A DNA stretch of 27,660 nucleotides from contig DAOTZV010000206.1 in NCBI GenBank assembly GCA_034434235.1, forward strand, positions 1 through 27,660, in the 5' to 3' direction. This DNA comes from CAKZKT01 sp034434235. GTDB taxonomy: Bacteria > Chloroflexota > Anaerolineae > CG2-30-64-16. Within the stretch, counting starts at the first letter, position 1; every line of letters begins with the position of its first letter. The notes under the pieces were generated by a model. The model was not told the origin of the DNA and did not search any database. It was given only the letters and a program-made list of their open reading frames with translations. Below, in pieces: positions 1-7,448 of this stretch. Position numbers and translations under genes: made by a program.

Positions 1-132
1 GGGACAAGCCTGGGGAGCCGCTACCGGTATGAGGACGGCGGCGTCGGGGCGGGTGCATGGGAGTATGCGCTGGAGGTGCTGCGGCTGGACGGCCGCACCG
101 AACAGTTCGGCCCGGTCGCCGTGGTGAAGTAG
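1..132 (+). CDS. C-terminal end of a secreted/extracellular protein (partial)
   Basis: An open frame runs in from the left edge and stops with TAG at 130-132, giving the last 43 residues of a protein whose start is outside the window. The piece contains the segments YRYEDGG, WEYALEVLRLDG and FGPVAVV. This resembles the short beta-rich 'LEDVDLDGRTTLHGPV'-type ending found on large secreted proteins of Chloroflexota, where it probably forms the final strands of a beta-sandwich. That family link is from memory and not tested. Nothing can be said about the function of the full protein. A strong hairpin (173-206) follows the stop codon and could end its transcript. Confidence 0.5.
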   Translation, partial: GTSLGSRYRYEDGGVGAGAWEYALEVLRLDGRTEQFGPVAVVK

Positions 133-172
133 GGGCGCATGGCGTGCGCTCGTGGCGTGCGCTCGTGCCTGA

Positions 173-206
173 ACGTGCCTGGCACTTCCGAAAGTGCCAG
201 GCACGT
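173..206. repeat. REP-like perfect inverted repeat, possible bidirectional terminator
   Basis: Two perfect 15-base arms, ACGTGCCTGGCACTT (173-187) and its reverse complement (192-206), flank a CCGA loop. It lies between two convergent genes and has no T-run, so it may act as a transcript-end stabiliser more than a classical intrinsic terminator. The GTGCCnGGCAC core recurs at 13626-13713 and 23511-23545, so this is a dispersed family and not a one-off terminator. Confidence 0.8.
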
Positions 207-225
207 GGATGCCAGAACTCGGAGA

Positions 226-897
226 CTAAACGGTGCTTGTCTGGCGGCCTGTCTTCAGGAAGTGCGTCACGAGCATGGCCGCCAGCAGCGCCGCTGCCAC
301 CGGTTTCCAGGCGAACGGCAAGGCCAATAGCCCGCCGATCAGAAACATCAGGCTTTGGTCGAAGAGCCCGGCAACGGTCATCTCGCGCCAGATGTGGCGA
401 TAGGTCAGATGATGCTGGAGCGCCACTGCCCCGGCGACCAGCGAGCTGTTGACGAGATAGAAGATCGCGGCGCCGATGAGGGCCGCGATCGGCGCACTCC
501 ATGGCCCGGCCGCGCGCATCAGGCCGGCGTAGATCATCCCCCCGACGAAAACCTCCAGGGTCGTGACGGCCGTGTTGAAACCGATCTCGTGCCAGGGCCG
601 TCGCCGCAGGATCTGCGCGACCGCCGCGCCGACCAGCGCCATGTTGACCGCCGCGCTCAGGGGCAGACAAAGCACGGCGACGAACAGCGGAATCGTGTCC
701 AGCGAGAGCTTGATCCCCCGCAAGACATGCTGCGGAAGGCGCTGTGTAACGATCAGCAGCCCCAGCAGCACGGCCATCAGAGGCCAGGACAGAGCACGCT
801 CGTCGAAACCCAGAAACCAACTTGAGGACCAGGCCAGAAGGCCGAGGGCCCAGACGACGACCAAGTAACGACGCAGTGCCGACGGAAATTGCTTCAT
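226..897 (-). CDS. polytopic membrane protein of unknown function
   Basis: A 223-residue protein made almost entirely of hydrophobic helices; I count six or seven membrane segments (around residues 10-27, 36-52, 66-95, 104-125, 135-160 and two in 178-215). The overall look resembles the membrane sensor regions found at the N-terminus of some GGDEF or HD-GYP signalling proteins, but no output domain follows: the frame ends cleanly with TAG after a short polar tail. It could be a stand-alone sensor/transport protein or a remnant that lost its output domain. The start ATG at 895-897 is preceded by AAAGGAG about 10 bases upstream. It lies downstream of, and co-directional with, the beta-propeller gene, with a gap of about 110 bases. 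I do not recognise a specific family. Confidence 0.7.
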   Translation of the reverse strand: MKQFPSALRRYLVVVWALGLLAWSSSWFLGFDERALSWPLMAVLLGLLIVTQRLPQHVLRGIKLSLDTIPLFVAVLCLPLSAAVNMALVGAAVAQILRRRPWHEIGFNTAVTTLEVFVGGMIYAGLMRAAGPWSAPIAALIGAAIFYLVNSSLVAGAVALQHHLTYRHIWREMTVAGLFDQSLMFLIGGLLALPFAWKPVAAALLAAMLVTHFLKTGRQTSTV

Positions 898-1008
898 GGA
901 GCGATGACTCCTTTGCCTGATGAACGGTGGACGGTTTTTTTGACTACCTTATTTTGTAGCACAGGCGTCGAGAGCCCGCCATCCGTAGATGTACGGAAAA
1001 AACTCGTT

Positions 1009-2757
1009 TTAATGTGAAGTCCCATCCAACCAGACGTAGACGGTATCATCTTCGCGGTTGCCGACGAAGACCTGCCCGGTAGACGGAGCCACCGTGGCGC
1101 CAAACGGGTCGTTCCCGACCTGTAGCGTTGCGATGACATTGTTGCCGCTCACGATACTCACCGTGCCGGCCAGGCTGTTCGTGAAGAAAACGTGGCCCGT
1201 GGCAGGATTCGCCGCCACGCCCCCTCCGCCGTTCGGCCCGCCGTTGCCGAGCATCACCTGCGCCTGGCGCGCCAGGCCGTTCTCGGTCGCCAGATAGATC
1301 GCCGCGCGATCCACGTTGTCCTCGACGGCGCAGGCGACGTAGAGCCTGTCCTGAACGGGATCGAAGTCCATCCCATAGGGCGACGACTTCGGCTCCGCGC
1401 ACGCCGGGATCGTCTGGCCGCCGAGCTGGGCGAAGCCGTTGTTCCCGTCGAAGCTGGTGATCGTGCCCGAATCGCGGGTCGTGACATAGGCGCGGTTGAG
1501 ATCGGGATTGATCGCCAGGCCCCACGCGCCGCCGCCGCCCGCATGGACATCGGCCTCCACGCTATCGGTCGCTGTGTTGATCACGATGAGACGGTTGTCG
1601 TCGTAATTGCCCGCGCCGTAGGTGACGGCGATCACGCGGCCTGTGGCGGGGTTGCGCCTGACGAAGGTCGGATGCCCGCGCACCGGGATCGAGCGCAACG
1701 GGGCCAACGTGGCCGCGTCGAGCACCGCGATGCTCCTGTCGCCGAAGCTCGCCACATACACCTTCCCTCCCTGGCTGGTCACCCCCCACGGCAGGTTGCC
1801 CGCCGCCGCGCTGCCGACGATGGAGAGCGTGCGGCTATCCATCACGTACACGCGGCCCGTATTGCGGCCGGTGATGTAGACGCGGCCGGCCGCCTCGTCC
1901 ACATGCAGGCCGTTCGGCGCCGCGCCTTCCGGCAACGGCACGACCGCGGGGTAGGTCGGGGTAGGTGGCGGGTATTGGGTATGGGTCGGCGTCGGCGTGA
2001 TGGTCGGCGTCGGCGTGACCGTGGGCGTCGGCGTGACCGTGGGTGTCGGCGTGATGGTCGGCGTTGGCGTGACCGTGGGTGTCGGCGTGACCGTGGGCGT
2101 CGGCGTGATGGTCGGCGTCGGTGTAGAGGTCGGCGTCGGCGTAGAGGTGGGGGTTGCGGTGGGCGCCGGCTGCATCTCCCGGCCGATCAGCGGCAGCCAG
2201 AGGCCCGTCCGCTGGGCGCGCACGTCGTAGGCGGGGCAATCGCCCCCGCGGCCCACGTTCAGGATGAGTGCATAATACGGCCCGGCGTAGGTCGCCAGCC
2301 AGGTCACCGACGAGGCGCAGGACGGGATGTCGCCCGCGCGACACTGCGCCGGATCCACATCGTCGTTGCGCCGGATCTCGTAGCCGTTGCGGTCGTAGAC
2401 GAACATGAACGTGTCGGCGCCGGCCGTCAGATTGCCGGTGCGCACCTGATAGCTGATCCCCGCGCCCGCGCTTTGCATGATCACCCAGTCCACATCGGAT
2501 GCCGTGTGAAAGGTGTGCGCAGCCGGCAGGCCGTTGACCGCCAGGAGTTTGGCCTGGTCGCGCAGGTCGTCCGGCTCATAGTCGTCGGCCGCGCACAGGG
2601 CGATGGCCTGGGGGAAGGCGGTCGGCCCTGGTTGCGCGTCGCCGGCCAGCGCGATATCGGCCGGCGCGGGCGCCATCGCCAGCGCCACGATGGCCGCAAG
2701 CGCGGCGAACGTCAGCATGATCGTCGGTATAACGAACCGGGAGAGAGCTGGTCGCAT
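1009..2757 (-). CDS. secreted YVTN-type beta-propeller protein with PPC-like domain and Thr-Pro linker
   Basis: A 582-residue exported protein. Residues 1-45 form a signal peptide or membrane anchor (positive start, then a long Ala/Leu/Ile stretch). A domain resembling bacterial pre-peptidase C-terminal (PPC) modules follows, with the DDYEPDD start and a DVDW motif typical of such modules in Chloroflexota. After an LPLIG segment comes a linker of repeated TPTPTx units, and then about 310 residues of beta-propeller blades with YVTN/NHL-like features (RVYITGRNTGRVYVMD, IAVLDAATL, ATGHVFFTNS). Propellers of this kind usually bind partners or act as extracellular scaffolds; no catalytic site is evident. 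I chose ATG 2755-2757 over the ATG 18 bases upstream because AAGGAG (2765-2770) sits 7 bases before it. Confidence 0.85.
   Translation of the reverse strand: MRPALSRFVIPTIMLTFAALAAIVALAMAPAPADIALAGDAQPGPTAFPQAIALCAADDYEPDDLRDQAKLLAVNGLPAAHTFHTASDVDWVIMQSAGAGISYQVRTGNLTAGADTFMFVYDRNGYEIRRNDDVDPAQCRAGDIPSCASSVTWLATYAGPYYALILNVGRGGDCPAYDVRAQRTGLWLPLIGREMQPAPTATPTSTPTPTSTPTPTITPTPTVTPTPTVTPTPTITPTPTVTPTPTVTPTPTITPTPTHTQYPPPTPTYPAVVPLPEGAAPNGLHVDEAAGRVYITGRNTGRVYVMDSRTLSIVGSAAAGNLPWGVTSQGGKVYVASFGDRSIAVLDAATLAPLRSIPVRGHPTFVRRNPATGRVIAVTYGAGNYDDNRLIVINTATDSVEADVHAGGGGAWGLAINPDLNRAYVTTRDSGTITSFDGNNGFAQLGGQTIPACAEPKSSPYGMDFDPVQDRLYVACAVEDNVDRAAIYLATENGLARQAQVMLGNGGPNGGGGVAANPATGHVFFTNSLAGTVSIVSGNNVIATLQVGNDPFGATVAPSTGQVFVGNREDDTVYVWLDGTSH
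1984..2154 (-). repeat. in-gene 18-bp tandem repeats encoding the Thr-Pro linker
   Basis: The coding strand repeats an 18-base unit for TPTPT plus Ile, Val or Ser. The variable residue follows a higher-order order (I, V, V) with a 54-base period. Such linkers are usually extended, may be O-glycosylated, and can gain or lose units by slippage without breaking the frame. Confidence 0.85.
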
Positions 2758-2796
2758 CAGGCAACTCCTTGACATAACTCACGCACTTTTTGATCG

Positions 2797-2983
2797 CTCT
2801 CGCTCGCAGGGGGTCTGTGACCCCCGTCTGTGGTCGCTCAAGACGACTTTGCACGCTCACGACGCCGGTCGCAGACCGGCTGGGAACAATTGCGTTTTCT
2901 CTCGCTCGCAGGGGGTCTGCGACCCCCGTCTGGCCCCCCGAGACGACGTATTCAGACCGACGACGCCGGTCGCAGACCGGCTG
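2797..2983. repeat. two direct copies of an ~86-bp REP-like element, each with two hairpins
   Basis: Copy 1 spans 2797-2882 and copy 2 spans 2899-2983. Both begin CTCTCGCTCGCAGGGGG and end GCCGGTCGCAGACCGGCTG. Each copy holds hairpin A (GGGGGTC, 3-base loop, GACCCCC; in copy 1 at 2809-2825) and hairpin B (GCCGGTC, GCA, GACCGGC; in copy 1 at 2864-2880). The centres of the copies differ while the hairpins are conserved, as expected if structure is what is kept. They lie in the roughly 300-base gap between the propeller gene and rfbC; no gene is seen there. Confidence 0.85.
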
Positions 2984-3054
2984 AGAGCCTCTCCTGTGTA
3001 ACTTCTGTAGTGATAAGCATACTGCGGACGGGATGAACTGATCAGCAGGAACGA

Positions 3055-3615
3055 TTACATTGTATAGACGAATGGCGTCTCGGCCAGATACTCGGCCAGA
3101 GAGCCCGCGCGCTGATCGCGCGGGGAAAGCAGCGGATCGCTCACCGGCCACGCGATGCCCAGGGCCGGATCGTTCCAGGCGATGCTCCGCTCGCGGGCCG
3201 GATCGTAGACATGACTGGCCTTGTAGAGCACCTCGGCCTCGTCGCTCAACACGCAAAAGCCGTGGGCAAAGCCGACCGGAATGTAGAGCTGGCGGTAGTT
3301 CGTCGCGCTCAGCTCCACCCCTACCCACCGGCCGAAGGTGGGCGAGCCGCGGCGGATGTCCACGGCCACGTCCCAGATCGCCCCGCGCACCACGCGCACC
3401 AGCTTCACCTGGGCCGCGGGCGGCAGTTGAAAGTGCAATCCCCGCAATGTGCCCTTGACCGATTTCGAATGATTGTCCTGTACGAATACCGTCTCGATGC
3501 CGTGGTTGCGGAACGTCTCCTGGTTGTAGCTCTCATAGAAGAACCCGCGAGCATCCACAAAGACGCGCGGGGTGATGATCAGGACGCCGGGCAAAGCAGT
3601 CGTTTCGATTTGCAT
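3055..3615 (-). CDS. rfbC: dTDP-4-dehydrorhamnose 3,5-epimerase
   Basis: A 186-residue cupin-fold epimerase converting dTDP-4-keto-6-deoxy-glucose to dTDP-4-keto-L-rhamnose in dTDP-L-rhamnose synthesis (cytoplasm, for surface polysaccharides). Seen directly: RGFFYESY (24-30), QDNHSKS, the LRGLHFQ motif with the expected catalytic His61, GFAHGF, Tyr137 in VYDPARE and Asp167 in SPRDQRAGS; the length is normal for RmlC/RfbC. The frame is open for 60 more codons upstream, but that part has no family similarity and overlaps the promoter, so I start at ATG 3613-3615. The partners rfbA, rfbB and rfbD are not in the window, so it is an orphan here. It is transcribed divergently from the M42 operon. 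Confidence 0.92.
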   Translation of the reverse strand: MQIETTALPGVLIITPRVFVDARGFFYESYNQETFRNHGIETVFVQDNHSKSVKGTLRGLHFQLPPAAQVKLVRVVRGAIWDVAVDIRRGSPTFGRWVGVELSATNYRQLYIPVGFAHGFCVLSDEAEVLYKASHVYDPARERSIAWNDPALGIAWPVSDPLLSPRDQRAGSLAEYLAETPFVYTM

Positions 3616-3663
3616 GTGAAAGAGAAGCACCTCGCCGATGATTTCGCGCTGGAACACGCCGCT

Positions 3664-3692
3664 ATTATACTTACAGGACGGCGATTTGACAA
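3664..3692 (-). promoter_or_regulatory. sigma70-like promoter for rfbC
   Basis: On the minus strand TTGTCA (3687-3692) lies 17 bases before a perfect TATAAT (3664-3669). Transcription would start near 3657, about 42 bases before the rfbC ATG. Confidence 0.75.
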
Positions 3693-3711
3693 TTGCTCGC
3701 GTATCTCCTTT

Positions 3712-3740
3712 TTGACAGCATTCGGCTTCTGCAATAAAAT
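3712..3740 (+). promoter_or_regulatory. sigma70-like promoter for the M42 peptidase operon
   Basis: A perfect TTGACA (3712-3717), a 17-base spacer and TAAAAT (3735-3740) lie about 40 bases upstream of the first peptidase ATG. It is arranged back to back with the rfbC promoter, the two -35 elements being about 20 bases apart. Confidence 0.8.
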
Positions 3741-3782
3741 CGGCACGCGCTGATTGCACGATCAGCGCAGGAAGGAAGCCGC

Positions 3783-4859
3783 ATGGACAAGACAAAAATC
3801 GGTGAAATGCTGAAGCGGTTGGTCGAAACAGATGGCCCGTCGGGCGTCGAGGCGCCGGTCGCGGCCGTCGTCAAGGAGCTGGCGTCGGAGCTGACGCCGG
3901 AAGTGCGCGTGGACGCCCTGGGGAGCGTCATCCTGCGCAAGCCAGGCGCGGAGAATCCTCCCGGCCGGATCATGTTGGCGGCCCACCTGGACGAGATCGG
4001 CCTGATCGTCACGAAGGTCGAGGGCGGATTCCTGCACATCGAAGAGGTGGGCGGGGTGGACCCGCGCACCCTGCTCGGCCAGGAGGTGACCGTCTATCCG
4101 ACCGGGCCCGGCGCCGAACAGTATCCGCATGGCCTGACGGGCTACATCGGCGGCCGGCCGCCCCACATGCTCTCCAACGCGGAGCGCAAAAAGGCCACCC
4201 CCCTGGCCGATCTGCGCGTGGATCTCGGCCTGCAAGCCGCGGAGATGGTGCGCGTGGGCGACCGGGCCGTGGTGCGCGGGCCTTATACCGAGCTGCTCGC
4301 CGGCCGCGTGGCAACCAAGGCGCTCGACAACCGGGCCGGCGTTGCCGCCATGCTCGGCGCGCTCGGCTATCTGGCGGGCATGAAGCACGAGTGGGACGTG
4401 TTCGCCGTGGCCACCGCCCAGGAAGAGGTCGGCCTGTTCGGTGCGATCACCAGCGCGTTCGGCGTGGCGCCCGACATCGCCATCGCGATAGACGTGACCT
4501 TCGGCGCCACGCCCGGCCTCAAAGAAACCGAGACGGTGCCCATGGACAAAGGACCGGCCATCGGCTGGGGGCCCAACATGCATCCGGGCATCGTCAAGCG
4601 GCTGCGAGAAGCCGGCGATGCGCTGGAGATCCCGTATGTGAACGAGCCGATCCCCGGCGGCTCGGGCACCGATGGCGCGGCCATCCAGGTGACGCGCGAG
4701 GGGATCCCCACCGGCCTGGTGAGCATCCCGATCCGCTACATGCACTCGCCGGTGGAGACGGTCGTCCTGGCCGACATAGATCGCGCCGCCCGGCTGCTTG
4801 CCGCGTTCATCAGCCGGCTCGATGCGACCGTGCTCGCATCCCTGCCCGAGGAGGTATGA
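3783..4859 (+). CDS. M42 family metallo-aminopeptidase (first of three)
   Basis: A 358-residue cytoplasmic aminopeptidase of the TET/glutamyl-aminopeptidase (M42) family, which trims peptides as large dodecameric particles with two metal ions per active site. The full ligand set is visible: His68 and catalytic Asp70 in AAHLDE, bridging Asp182 in KALDNRAG, catalytic Glu214 and metal ligand Glu215 in QEEVG, Asp237 in AIDVT, and His321 in YMHSP. RBS-like AGGAAGG lies 6-8 bases before the ATG. It is the longest of the three, and has a distinct insert around residues 105-140 (PTGPGAEQYPHG). It overlaps nothing but is followed after 2 bases by the second paralogue, so the genes are clearly cotranscribed. 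Substrate preference cannot be read from sequence alone. Confidence 0.93.
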   Translation: MDKTKIGEMLKRLVETDGPSGVEAPVAAVVKELASELTPEVRVDALGSVILRKPGAENPPGRIMLAAHLDEIGLIVTKVEGGFLHIEEVGGVDPRTLLGQEVTVYPTGPGAEQYPHGLTGYIGGRPPHMLSNAERKKATPLADLRVDLGLQAAEMVRVGDRAVVRGPYTELLAGRVATKALDNRAGVAAMLGALGYLAGMKHEWDVFAVATAQEEVGLFGAITSAFGVAPDIAIAIDVTFGATPGLKETETVPMDKGPAIGWGPNMHPGIVKRLREAGDALEIPYVNEPIPGGSGTDGAAIQVTREGIPTGLVSIPIRYMHSPVETVVLADIDRAARLLAAFISRLDATVLASLPEEV

Positions 4860-4861
4860 CG

Positions 4862-5935
4862 ATGGCCGACCTGCGCGCTGTCCTGGAAAAGCTCTCGAAC
4901 GAATTCGGCCCGTCGAGCCACGAAAAGGCCGTGCGCGGCCTGATCCGGGCCGAGATCGAGGGGCTGGTGGATCGGCTGGAGGTGGATGCGCTGGGCAACC
5001 TGATCGCGTTCAAGGCCGGCTTCGGCCCGGAGCCGCGATTGAAGCTGATGGTCTCGGCGCACATGGATGAAGTCGGCTTCATGGTGTTGCACATCGAAAA
5101 GAACGGCATGTTGCTCTTCAGCCGCGTGGGCGGAGTGGATAGCCGGATGCTGCTCGCCAAGCGGGTGGTGGTCGGCGACGGTCGGATCCCGGGCGTCATC
5201 GGCCTGAAGCCGCCGCATCTCACCTCGGATAACGAAGCGGATCGGGTGCCCGACATCGAAGATCTGGCGATTGATATCGGCGCGGAGGACGACAAGGCGG
5301 CCGGCGCGAAGGTCAAAGTGGGCGACTACGGCACCTTCGCCACCCGCTTCACCGTGCTGAGCGAGGATCCCGCCTGGCCCATCGTGCGCGGCAAGGCGTT
5401 CGACGACCGCGCCGGCTGCACGGCGCTCATCGGGCTGCTGGCGGAGCGCTATCCGGTGGATCTGTACGCGGTCTTCACCGTGCAGGAGGAGGTCGGCCTG
5501 CGCGGGGCCCGGGTGGCGGCCTATCGCGTGGCGCCCGATGCCGCCATCGCGCTGGAAGGCACCGTATGCGACGATACGCCAAAGGCGCCCGACGAAGACG
5601 TGTCGCCGGTCACCCGCCTGGGCGCCGGCCCGGCGATCACGCTGATGGATCGCAGTCTGGTGTCGCATCCGGGCATGGTGCGGCTATTGCAAGAGGCCGC
5701 GGCCGCCGAAGGGATCGCGATCCAATACAAGCAGCCGGCCCTCGGCGGCACCGATTCCGGCGCCATCCACCTGACGCGCGGGGGCGTCCCCGCGGTGACG
5801 GTCGCGGTGCCTTGCCGCTACATCCACAGTCCCGCCAGCATCCTGAACCTGAACGACCTGTCGAACACCGTCAGGCTGGTGGCCGCCGCGCTGCGGCGGG
5901 TGGAGAGCAAGGATTTGGGGCGTGAAACGCCATAG
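4862..5935 (+). CDS. M42 family metallo-aminopeptidase (second of three)
   Basis: A 357-residue paralogue of the gene before it. Active-site residues: His67 and Asp69 in SAHMDE, Asp181 in KAFDDRAG, Glu209 and Glu210 in QEEVG, Glu232 in ALEGT (an acidic ligand where the two sister proteins have Asp), and His322 in YIHSP. The start is ATG 4862, because GAGGAGGT (4848-4855), inside the end of the upstream gene, is 6 bases before it; the in-frame ATG at 4856 touches that site and is too close. Same operon as the genes either side (2-base gap before, 12-base gap after). Like its sisters it is probably part of a cytoplasmic peptide-degrading particle. Confidence 0.93.
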   Translation: MADLRAVLEKLSNEFGPSSHEKAVRGLIRAEIEGLVDRLEVDALGNLIAFKAGFGPEPRLKLMVSAHMDEVGFMVLHIEKNGMLLFSRVGGVDSRMLLAKRVVVGDGRIPGVIGLKPPHLTSDNEADRVPDIEDLAIDIGAEDDKAAGAKVKVGDYGTFATRFTVLSEDPAWPIVRGKAFDDRAGCTALIGLLAERYPVDLYAVFTVQEEVGLRGARVAAYRVAPDAAIALEGTVCDDTPKAPDEDVSPVTRLGAGPAITLMDRSLVSHPGMVRLLQEAAAAEGIAIQYKQPALGGTDSGAIHLTRGGVPAVTVAVPCRYIHSPASILNLNDLSNTVRLVAAALRRVESKDLGRETP

Positions 5936-5947
5936 GAGATCTCATTC

Positions 5948-6952
5948 ATGTTAGAACTGGCCAAACGACTGACCGAGGCTTTCGGAGTATCGGGGTTCGA
6001 GGAAGAGATCCGCGCCGCGATCCGCGAAGAAATCGCGGGGACGGTGGACGAGATCAGGGTGGACGTGCTCGGCAACCTGGTGGCCTTCCGCCGCGGGACG
6101 GGCGGTGGCCGGCGGGTGATGCTCGCCGCGCACATGGACCAGATCGGCCTGATGGTGACGCATATCGAAGAGAAGGGATATATGCGCTTCGCGCCGGTCG
6201 GCGGCATCTACCCGCTGACGTGCTGGGGCAAGCAGGTGCGCTTCACCGACGGCACGGTGGGCACGGTGGGGCTCGACGGCCGGGCCAGGCGCGATGAAGC
6301 GCCCGCGTTGAAGGACATGTTCATCGATGTGGGCGCCACCAGCCGGGCCGAGGTGAAGCAGAAGGTCGGCGATGTGGCCACCTTCATCTACCCCTTCGTG
6401 GCCCAGGGCAACGCCTGGTTCGCCTCGAATCACGACGACCGGGCAGGTTGCATCGTGCTGGCGCAACTGCTACGCGACCTGAAGGGGGTGGCGATCGCCC
6501 ATGACCTCTACGTCGTCTTCACAACCCAGGAAGAGGTGGGGTTGCGCGGGGCCACCACGTCGGCCTACGCCATCGAGCCGGAGATCGGCATCGCGCTCGA
6601 CGTGACCCTCACCGGCGACCTGCCGTATGCCACGCCGGCCATGGAGGTGGCGCTGGGCAAGGGGGTGGCGATCAAGGTGCAGGATAGCGGCATGATCAGC
6701 CATACCGGGCTCAACCGGCTGTTGATCGCCGCGGCCCAAGCGGCCGGCATCCCCTATCAGCTCGAGGTGTTGCATGCCGGCACGACCGACGCCCGCAACA
6801 TCCAGATCGCGCGCGCGGGCGTGCCGGCCACCTGTCTCTCGATCCCGTGCCGCCACGTGCACACCCCGTCGCAGCTTGTGGACCGTCGGGATGTGGAGGC
6901 CGCGATCGCGCTGCTCAAGGCGTTCCTGGCCGGGCCGATCGCGCTGGCGTAG
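5948..6952 (+). CDS. M42 family metallo-aminopeptidase (third of three)
   Basis: A 334-residue paralogue, the shortest of the set. Metal and catalytic residues: His62 and Asp64 in AAHMDQ (the residue after Asp is Gln where the sisters have Glu), Asp163 in SNHDDRAG, Glu195 and Glu196 in QEEVG, Asp218 in ALDVT, His305 in HVHTP. The SNHD segment before the bridging Asp differs from the KALD/KAFD of the sisters, so its pocket is probably different. RBS GGAG lies 9 bases before the ATG. It is the last gene of the operon; a nested inverted repeat starts 17 bases after the stop. Three tandem, well-diverged copies suggest division of labour by substrate. Confidence 0.92.
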   Translation: MLELAKRLTEAFGVSGFEEEIRAAIREEIAGTVDEIRVDVLGNLVAFRRGTGGGRRVMLAAHMDQIGLMVTHIEEKGYMRFAPVGGIYPLTCWGKQVRFTDGTVGTVGLDGRARRDEAPALKDMFIDVGATSRAEVKQKVGDVATFIYPFVAQGNAWFASNHDDRAGCIVLAQLLRDLKGVAIAHDLYVVFTTQEEVGLRGATTSAYAIEPEIGIALDVTLTGDLPYATPAMEVALGKGVAIKVQDSGMISHTGLNRLLIAAAQAAGIPYQLEVLHAGTTDARNIQIARAGVPATCLSIPCRHVHTPSQLVDRRDVEAAIALLKAFLAGPIALA

Positions 6953-6968
6953 CGAGCGTTGATTGCGA

Positions 6969-7071
6969 GGGGGGCCGTCCACGAATAGAGCACAAATTCA
7001 CGAATGGCCATGGGACATGTCGTGCTTCTGGCCATTCGTGCACTCGTGGTCCGATTCGTGGACGGCCCCCC
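6969..7071. repeat. 103-bp nested inverted repeat
   Basis: The outer arms are 18-base perfect complements (6969-6986 and 7054-7071; a G-run then CCGTCCACGAAT on the left). The inner arms CACGAATGGCCA (6999-7010) and TGGCCATTCGTG (7029-7040) are also perfect, with an 18-base loop. The element fills the gap between the M42 operon and the next promoter and could act as its terminator. The C/G-run edges and two-tier structure look more like a small non-autonomous mobile or REP-like element. No target-site duplication is obvious. Confidence 0.8.
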
Positions 7072-7076
7072 GCCAC

Positions 7077-7105
7077 TTGCACAAAAGCCGCGCTTCTGGT
7101 ATCCT
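7077..7105 (+). promoter_or_regulatory. sigma70-like promoter for the small barrel protein
   Basis: TTGCAC (7077-7082), a 17-base spacer and TATCCT (7100-7105). It begins 6 bases after the nested inverted repeat and lies 35 bases before the chosen ATG at 7140. Confidence 0.6.
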
Positions 7106-7139
7106 GAGAGCAGTCAGGGTTCTGGCAAGGATGGCGACC

Positions 7140-7439
7140 ATGTACAAGCTGCTGATGAGTTGGGATATCAAAGCCGGCCGCGAACAGCCGTACTTCGAGT
7201 TCGTGGTCCAGGATTTCGCGCCCGGGCTGATCAAGCTGGGGTTACAGCCGACCGAGGCGTGGTATACCGTCTACGGCAAGGGCCCGCAGATCCTGACCGG
7301 CGCGGTGACCAGAGACCTGGAAACCATGCGCGAGATCCTGGCCGGCGAAGAGTGGCGCCGTCTGCGCGAACGGCTCATGGACTACGTCTCGAACTACCGG
7401 CAAAAGGTCGTCGAAGCTACCGGCCGATTCCAGCTCTAG
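7140..7439 (+). CDS. small conserved protein, dimeric alpha/beta-barrel-like (NIPSNAP-like)
   Basis: A 99-residue soluble protein rich in Trp/Tyr (MSWDIKAGREQPYFEFV, EAWYTVYGKGPQ, LTGAVTRDLETMREIL). The pattern strand-helix-strand with a start of the form 'YKLLMSWDIKxGREQ' resembles ferredoxin-like dimeric barrel proteins such as NIPSNAP/ABM-type families. I recall close relatives in Chloroflexota, mostly listed as hypothetical, and no function is known to me. ATG 7140 is preferred over the in-frame ATG at 7131 because AAGG lies 9 bases before it and the strand-1 hydrophobics begin directly there. It has its own promoter and converges with the lyase gene, only 9 bases separating the two stop codons. 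Confidence 0.8.
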   Translation: MYKLLMSWDIKAGREQPYFEFVVQDFAPGLIKLGLQPTEAWYTVYGKGPQILTGAVTRDLETMREILAGEEWRRLRERLMDYVSNYRQKVVEATGRFQL

Positions 7440-7448
7440 TTCCCTCCC

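Noticed and set aside
987..1000. CCGTA-GATG-TACGG followed by an A-run as a terminator of the propeller gene
   Set aside because: For the minus-strand gene the T-run precedes the hairpin and does not follow it, so the geometry is wrong for an intrinsic terminator.
4856..4861. ATG 4856 overlapping the TGA of the first M42 gene as the start of the second
   Set aside because: It directly abuts the GAGGAGGT ribosome site; ATG 4862 in the same frame has proper spacing.
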